In this document: in pieces, positions 60,249-64,000 of the stretch
Numbering within the stretch: the first letter of the stretch is position 1
Layout: each line of letters opens with the position of its first letter
Position numbers and translations under genes: made by a program
From: Brachybacterium kimchii
GTDB taxonomy: Bacteria; Actinomycetota; Actinomycetes; Actinomycetales; Dermabacteraceae
Assembly: GCF_023373525.1 (NCBI RefSeq)
Contig: NZ_CP097218.1
Span: 2,046,001-2,110,000, forward strand
Length of the DNA: 64,000 bases
Direction: 5' to 3'
The notes under the pieces: model-generated
The model's database searches: none
The model's input: the letters and a program-made list of their open reading frames with translations, nothing else
Told to the model about the DNA's origin: nothing

Positions 60249-61132
60249 CGCCCCTCCCCCTCGCTCGGGCGGCGGGGCGCCGGCGCGGCCGACCGCGGGC
60301 TCGGGCGCGAGGGCGACCGCGGGCTCGGGGCGGCGGGCGTCGCGGAGGAGAGCGTCGTGTGCACCTCGGCGTCGCCCGGGGCGTCGAGGGAGGGCACGGG
60401 CGCGGGGGCGTCGGACGCGTCGGACTCGGGCGTCAGGGCCTCGGCGCTCCCGCTCCCGGAGTCCGCGTCGGCACCCGTCCCTGTCCCGGAGGCGGGCCGT
60501 GCGGCGCTGCCGTGGCCCACGCGGGCGAAGCGGTGAGAACGGGCGGGAACCGGCGTGTGCGCGGCGCGGGCACCCCCGAAGGGCCTCCCACCGAGCCGGA
60601 TCCCGCGCCGGTGCAGCAGCGCGGCGAGACCCAGCCCGAGCAGCACCCCGCCGATCGCACCGAACACCGTGATCGCTCCGTACACGAACGCGAGCGCCGG
60701 GAAGTCGGCGCCGATCATCGCGGAGCCCTCGAGCACCACCCCGGAGTAGATGGTGAAGCCCTCGAGGAAGCCGATGCCCAGCAGCGGACGCATCCAGCGC
60801 GGCGCGTCGGGCTGACGCTCGAGCAGGCCCGTGAGGATCCCGAGGCCCACGCAGCCCAGCACGTTCACCAGCAGCGTCGAGCGCGGCACCTCGATGAGGG
60901 TGGGCGTCTGGATCGTGGGCATGAGCAGCGTGAACAGTTCGCGCAGCACTCCGCCCGCGACGCCGCCGCAGGCCACGAGCAGCAGCGTGCGCTGCCAGGA
61001 CAGCGGAGGCAGTCCGGGGCCCGAGCTGAGGGTCTCGGAGTCCTCCTCCTCGGCGGTGACGCTGACGGCCTCCATCTCGACGGTGCGCATGCGCGGATCG
61101 TCGCGGCGGCGCGGTGCGGGAGGCGTGGTCAC
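60245..61132 (-). CDS. crcB: CrcB/Fluc family protein with long N- and C-terminal extensions
   Basis: A 295-aa protein. The CrcB core spans about residues 50-175: VACGGVAGGVLRELF (53-67), STLLVNVLGCVGLGILTGLL (85-104) and GIGFLEGFTIYSGVVLEG (119-136). The Phe-box FTTFS is altered to FTIYS. An acidic 45-residue N-terminus and a ~115-residue disordered Ala/Pro/Ser/Arg tail (181-295) are not found in ordinary CrcB proteins of ~125 aa. It probably pairs with the adjacent CrcB in a dual-topology heterodimer exporting fluoride. GTG 61132 or ATG 61090 may be the start. First gene of the crcB-crcB-copD/ctaG run. Confidence 0.8.
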   Translation of the reverse strand: MTTPPAPRRRDDPRMRTVEMEAVSVTAEEEDSETLSSGPGLPPLSWQRTLLLVACGGVAGGVLRELFTLLMPTIQTPTLIEVPRSTLLVNVLGCVGLGILTGLLERQPDAPRWMRPLLGIGFLEGFTIYSGVVLEGSAMIGADFPALAFVYGAITVFGAIGGVLLGLGLAALLHRRGIRLGGRPFGGARAAHTPVPARSHRFARVGHGSAARPASGTGTGADADSGSGSAEALTPESDASDAPAPVPSLDAPGDAEVHTTLSSATPAAPSPRSPSRPSPRSAAPAPRRPSEGEGR

Positions 61133-61208
61133 CGCACCAGGGTACCGAGGAGAAGGCGGGCGGACCTGCGCGCGCCGCGGACGGTCACCACGGCGGCGTC
61201 GCGGGGGC

Positions 61209-62726
61209 TCAGCCCCACACGAGGCCCAGCTGGGGCTGCTCGAGCACCGCGGAGATGTCGCGCAGCAGCTCCGAGCCGAGCGCGCCGTCGATGAGGCGGT
61301 GGTCGAAGCTCAGGGCGAGCTGGGTCACCTCGCGGATCTCGATCTTCCCGTCGACCGCCCAGGGCTTCTGCTTGACCGCGCCCATGCCCAGGATCACGGA
61401 CTCGCCCGGGTTCAGGATCGGGGTGCCCGAGTCGATGCCGAAGACGCCGAAGTTCGTCACCGTGATGGTGCCGTTGCGCGTCGCCGACAGCGGCGTCGAC
61501 CCGGAGCGCGCGGTCTTCGCGAGGTCGTTGATGCCCTCGGCGAGCTCCTTGAGGGTGAGCAGGTGGGCGTCCTTGATGTTGGGCACGATGAGGCCGCGCG
61601 GGGTGGCCGCGGCGATGCCCAGGTTCACGAAGTGCTTGTAGACGATCTCCTGCGCCGCCTCGTCCCACGAGGCGTTGACCTCGGGGTTCCGGCGGATCGC
61701 GACGAGCAGGGCCTTCGCGACGATCGCGAGCGGGGAGATCTTGACGTCGGCCCATTCGCGGGACGCGCGCAGCGAGCGCACGAGGTCCATGGTCGCGGTC
61801 ATGTCGACCTCGTTGAACACGGTCACGTGCGGGGCGGTGAAGGCGCTCGAGACCATCGCCTCGGCGGTGCGCTTGCGCACCGAGCGGATCGGCACCCGCG
61901 TGGTCCGGTCGTCGCTCGTCACACCCGAGAACGACTGCTGGTTCATGGGCTGGCTGGTCGCCGACTTCATGGTGCCGTGCAGCGAGGCGGGCGCCTGCGG
62001 GGACTCGTCCGGGAAGTAGTCGCCGTCGCCGGGCATCTCGTCGCCGATCGCGCGCTGCTGCGCGGCGAGCACGTCCTCGCGGGTGACGGTCCCGCCGGGG
62101 CCCGTCGCGAAGACGTCGGCGAGGGCGATGCCGAGGTCGCGGGCGAGCTTGCGCACGGGCGGCTTGGCGAGGATGCGGTCGATCGGCACCTGCGGGTCCT
62201 CGCCCTCCTGCGCGGCCGCGCGGCGCCGACGGCGGGCGCTGCTCGGGCGCGCGCCGTAGCCCACGAGGTTCTTGGGCTGCTCGTCCTCGGGGGCGGGGGC
62301 GGGGGCGGCAGCGGTGGCAGTGGCGGGCACGGTGTCGTCGACGGGCTCGGAGGTCTCGCCGGTCGCCTCCTGGGCCTGGGCCGCGAGCTCCTCGGCCGAC
62401 GGGTCCGGCTCGGTGGCGGCGCCGTCGGGCGCGGCGCCGGCGCTGTCGGCCGATCCGGCGGGCGCGGGGCCGCTGCCGTCGGCATCGGTGTCGACCTCGA
62501 TGAGCGGGGCGCCCACCTGCACCTCGTCGCCCACGGCGACGAGCACGCGGGTGACGCGGCCGGCGATGTGGCTGGGCAGCTCGACGGCGGACTTCGCGGT
62601 CTCGACCTCGATGACGGGATCGTTGATGGCGACCGTGTCGCCCACGCTCACCTTGATGTCGAGGATCTCGGCCTCGGTGAGTCCTTCGCCGGGGTCGGTG
62701 AGGGTGATCATGACGAGGGTGCTCAT
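61209..62726 (-). CDS. 2-oxoacid dehydrogenase E2 (dihydrolipoamide acyltransferase)
   Basis: A 505-aa E2. The lipoyl domain (1-80) has Lys45 in EVETAKSAVELP. An Ala/Pro/Glu linker (80-180) is followed by the peripheral-subunit-binding domain PPVRKLARDLGIALADVFAT (~189-208). The catalytic acyltransferase domain (~270-505) has LSFDHRLIDGA with His476 and Asp480. It moves acyl groups from E1-bound thiamine to CoA. Organisation E1alpha-E1beta-E2 and the lipoyl-site sequence suggest a branched-chain 2-oxoacid dehydrogenase (bkdABC-like), though pyruvate cannot be excluded. E3 is not encoded here. Start ATG 62726. Confidence 0.93.
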   Translation of the reverse strand: MSTLVMITLTDPGEGLTEAEILDIKVSVGDTVAINDPVIEVETAKSAVELPSHIAGRVTRVLVAVGDEVQVGAPLIEVDTDADGSGPAPAGSADSAGAAPDGAATEPDPSAEELAAQAQEATGETSEPVDDTVPATATAAAPAPAPEDEQPKNLVGYGARPSSARRRRRAAAQEGEDPQVPIDRILAKPPVRKLARDLGIALADVFATGPGGTVTREDVLAAQQRAIGDEMPGDGDYFPDESPQAPASLHGTMKSATSQPMNQQSFSGVTSDDRTTRVPIRSVRKRTAEAMVSSAFTAPHVTVFNEVDMTATMDLVRSLRASREWADVKISPLAIVAKALLVAIRRNPEVNASWDEAAQEIVYKHFVNLGIAAATPRGLIVPNIKDAHLLTLKELAEGINDLAKTARSGSTPLSATRNGTITVTNFGVFGIDSGTPILNPGESVILGMGAVKQKPWAVDGKIEIREVTQLALSFDHRLIDGALGSELLRDISAVLEQPQLGLVWG

Positions 62727-62814
62727 CGTCGGGTCCTTCCGTTCACGCCGCTGTGGGGGCGCTGGTCAGTGGGCGAAGGGGACATCGCAGGGAGGCGGAG
62801 GCGGTGGGGCGCCG

Positions 62815-63798
62815 TCAGTATGCGAGGGAACGGTCGACGGCGTCGAGCACGCGGTCGAGGTCGGGCAGGTAGGCCTCCTCCATCCGCGCCGGCGGGTAGG
62901 GAGTGTGATAGCCGCCGACGCGCAGCACGGGCGCCTCGAGATGGAAGAAGCACTGCTCGGAGACGCGGGCTGCGACCTCGCCGCCGATCGCCCCGAAGAC
63001 GGGGGCCTCGTGGACGATCACCAGACGGCCGGTGCGCTTCACCGACTCGACGACCGTGGGGACGTCGAAGGGCGAGATCGAGCGGGCGTCGATCACCTCG
63101 AGGTCCAGGCCGTCCTCGGTCGCGGCCTCGGCGGCCTCACGGGCCACGGAGACCGAGGGGCCCCAGGCCAGCAGCGTCGCGTCGCTCCCGGGGCGCACGA
63201 TCTTCGCGCTGTGCATGCCGGTCGCGGGCCGCACGTCGGTGTCGACGTCGCCCTTGATCCAGTACTGCTTCTTGGGCTCGAAGACGATCACCGGGTCGTC
63301 GGACTCGATGGCCTCGCGGGTCATCCAGTAGCCGTCCTGCGCGTTCGAGGGGGTGACGATGCGCAGGCCCGCGGTGTGGGCGAACAGCGCCTCGGGGCTC
63401 TCCGAGTGGTGCTCGACCGCGCCGATGCCGCCGCCGTAGGGGATGCGGATGACCATCGGCACCCGCACCTGCCCGCGGGTGCGGTAGTGCATCTTCGCCA
63501 GCTGCGTGGTGATCTGGTTGAAGGCGGGGAAGACGAAGCCGTCGAACTGGATCTCGACCACGGGCCGGTAGCCGCGGTAGCACAGGCCGATGCCCGTGCC
63601 CACGATGCCCGCCTCGCCCAGCGGGGTGTCCACGACGCGGTCGCCGCCGAACTCGGCGTGCAGTCCGTCGGTGACGCGGAAGACGCCGCCGAGCAGACCG
63701 ATGTCCTCGCCCATCAGCATGACCTTCTCGTCGGCCCGCATGGCGTCGCGCAGGCCCGCGGTGATCGCCTTCGCGATCGGAAGCTTCACGGTGCTCAT
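62815..63798 (-). CDS. 2-oxoacid dehydrogenase E1 component, beta subunit
   Basis: A 327-aa transketolase-like subunit: VMLMGEDIGLLGGVFRVTDG (~26-45), DTPLGEAGIVGTGIGLCYRG (~57-76), VPMVIRIPYGGGIGAVEHHS and AGLRIVTPSNAQDGYWMTRE. With E1alpha it binds thiamine diphosphate and decarboxylates the 2-oxoacid, passing the acyl group to E2 lipoamide. The YGGGIGAVEHHSE loop and QYWIKGDVDTDV region look like branched-chain enzymes. ATG 63798 overlaps the stop of E1alpha (ATGA). An 88-nt gap separates it from E2. Confidence 0.94.
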   Translation of the reverse strand: MSTVKLPIAKAITAGLRDAMRADEKVMLMGEDIGLLGGVFRVTDGLHAEFGGDRVVDTPLGEAGIVGTGIGLCYRGYRPVVEIQFDGFVFPAFNQITTQLAKMHYRTRGQVRVPMVIRIPYGGGIGAVEHHSESPEALFAHTAGLRIVTPSNAQDGYWMTREAIESDDPVIVFEPKKQYWIKGDVDTDVRPATGMHSAKIVRPGSDATLLAWGPSVSVAREAAEAATEDGLDLEVIDARSISPFDVPTVVESVKRTGRLVIVHEAPVFGAIGGEVAARVSEQCFFHLEAPVLRVGGYHTPYPPARMEEAYLPDLDRVLDAVDRSLAY

Positions 63799-64000
63799 CG
63801 ACGGCCCTCCTCGGCGGACTCGGAGGCGGCCTGGTCGCCGGCGTCCTCGAACTGGGAGCGGTAGCGCTCGAACTCCGCCCGCTCGGCCTCGACCAGCGGG
63901 TGCGGATCTGCGTAGACGTGACTGAAGATCTCGATCGGGTCGGGATCGGCCATCGCGTGGATCTCGTGGTGCAGGGCCATCGCCAGGTCGTGGCCCTCTT
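63795..64000 (-). CDS. 2-oxoacid dehydrogenase E1 component, alpha subunit (C-terminal part only)
   Basis: Only the last ~67 codons are inside the window. The frame is open to base 64000 (EGHDLAMALHHEIHAMADPD), then DPIEIFSHVYADPHPLVEAE and RYRSQFEDAGDQAASESAEE to the stop at 63795-63797. The position directly before E1beta with an ATGA overlap and the C-terminal DPIEIFSHVYA pattern fit an E1alpha subunit. Thiamine-binding motifs lie outside the window. Confidence 0.8.
   Translation of the reverse strand, partial: EGHDLAMALHHEIHAMADPDPIEIFSHVYADPHPLVEAERAEFERYRSQFEDAGDQAASESAEEGRR

Noticed and set aside
61133-61208. Fluoride riboswitch upstream of the crcB pair
   Set aside because: The 76-nt gap to the E2 gene has no sequence resembling the conserved crcB motif core and is too short for one plus a promoter.

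Overview
The window is very GC-rich, densely coded DNA from an actinobacterium. Codon third positions are almost all G or C, start/stop overlaps of the ATGA type are common, and the gene set (fused MrpA/B antiporter operon, DUF222 HNH endonuclease, actinobacterial Dcd-Dut, DUF1345, Cgl0158-type aldolase in an inositol cluster) fits the Micrococcales. A Brachybacterium/Dermabacteraceae-like organism is my best guess, from gene content only. No rRNA, CRISPR array, transposase, prophage gene cluster or replication origin was seen.

Layout. 1-1.06 kb: the end of a BcrA-like ABC ATPase, a gene-poor stretch with coding remnants, and a 3' tRNA fragment followed by a strong hairpin, which looks like the edge of an inserted element. 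1.1-1.7 kb: flavin reductase. 1.75-8.7 kb (minus): complete Mrp Na+/H+ antiporter operon, mrpA(B)-C-D-E-F-G, with unusually long acidic tails on C, F and G. 8.9-10.35 kb: UMF1-type MFS transporter. 10.3-26.9 kb: a large myo-inositol catabolic island. It holds a GntR repressor, an MFS sugar porter, iolG, iolB, a Cgl0158-type aldolase, iolC, a tautomerase, a TIM-barrel isomerase and a Gfo/Idh dehydrogenase on the minus strand, then iolD, iolA, iolE, iolH and a third Gfo/Idh on the plus strand. 26.9-33.8 kb: HNH endonuclease, unknown protein, dcd, tRNA-Gly(CCC), a second MFS sugar porter, a small conserved protein and a TetR regulator. 33.9-40.3 kb: a membrane-pyrophosphatase-like protein without catalytic residues, a thioredoxin-NHL protein and two HAD phosphatases. 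40.4-46.1 kb: metY, an ABC-F protein, an aldo/keto reductase and L-lactate dehydrogenase. 46.3-56.4 kb: a peptidoglycan-sugar recycling locus (ABC importer, nagZ, anmK, murQ, RpiR regulator; divergent GlcNAc kinase and DUF1345 protein). 56.6-64 kb: flavin monooxygenase, CopD/CtaG protein, two divergent CrcB proteins and the E2-E1beta-E1alpha genes of a 2-oxoacid dehydrogenase (E1alpha cut by the window edge).

How genes work together. The inositol genes cover uptake (MFS), oxidation (IolG), dehydration (IolE), ring opening (IolD), isomerisation (IolB), phosphorylation (IolC), cleavage (probably the Cgl0158-type protein) and oxidation of malonic semialdehyde (IolA). I found a shared 16-bp motif, TGTCmnnACAAAwG plus two further bases, upstream of the gntR gene, iolC, iolD and the distant second MFS porter, with a weaker copy upstream of the minus-strand Gfo/Idh gene. 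This suggests one IolR-like regulon. In the recycling locus the importer, NagZ, AnmK and MurQ should convert GlcNAc-anhydroMurNAc to GlcNAc-6-phosphate and D-lactate; no transport ATPase is encoded, so a shared MsiK-type ATPase is likely.

The most unusual item is the 894-aa protein at 33.85-36.5 kb. It aligns, by eye, along the whole H+-pyrophosphatase fold, yet every pyrophosphate/Mg2+-binding motif has been replaced.
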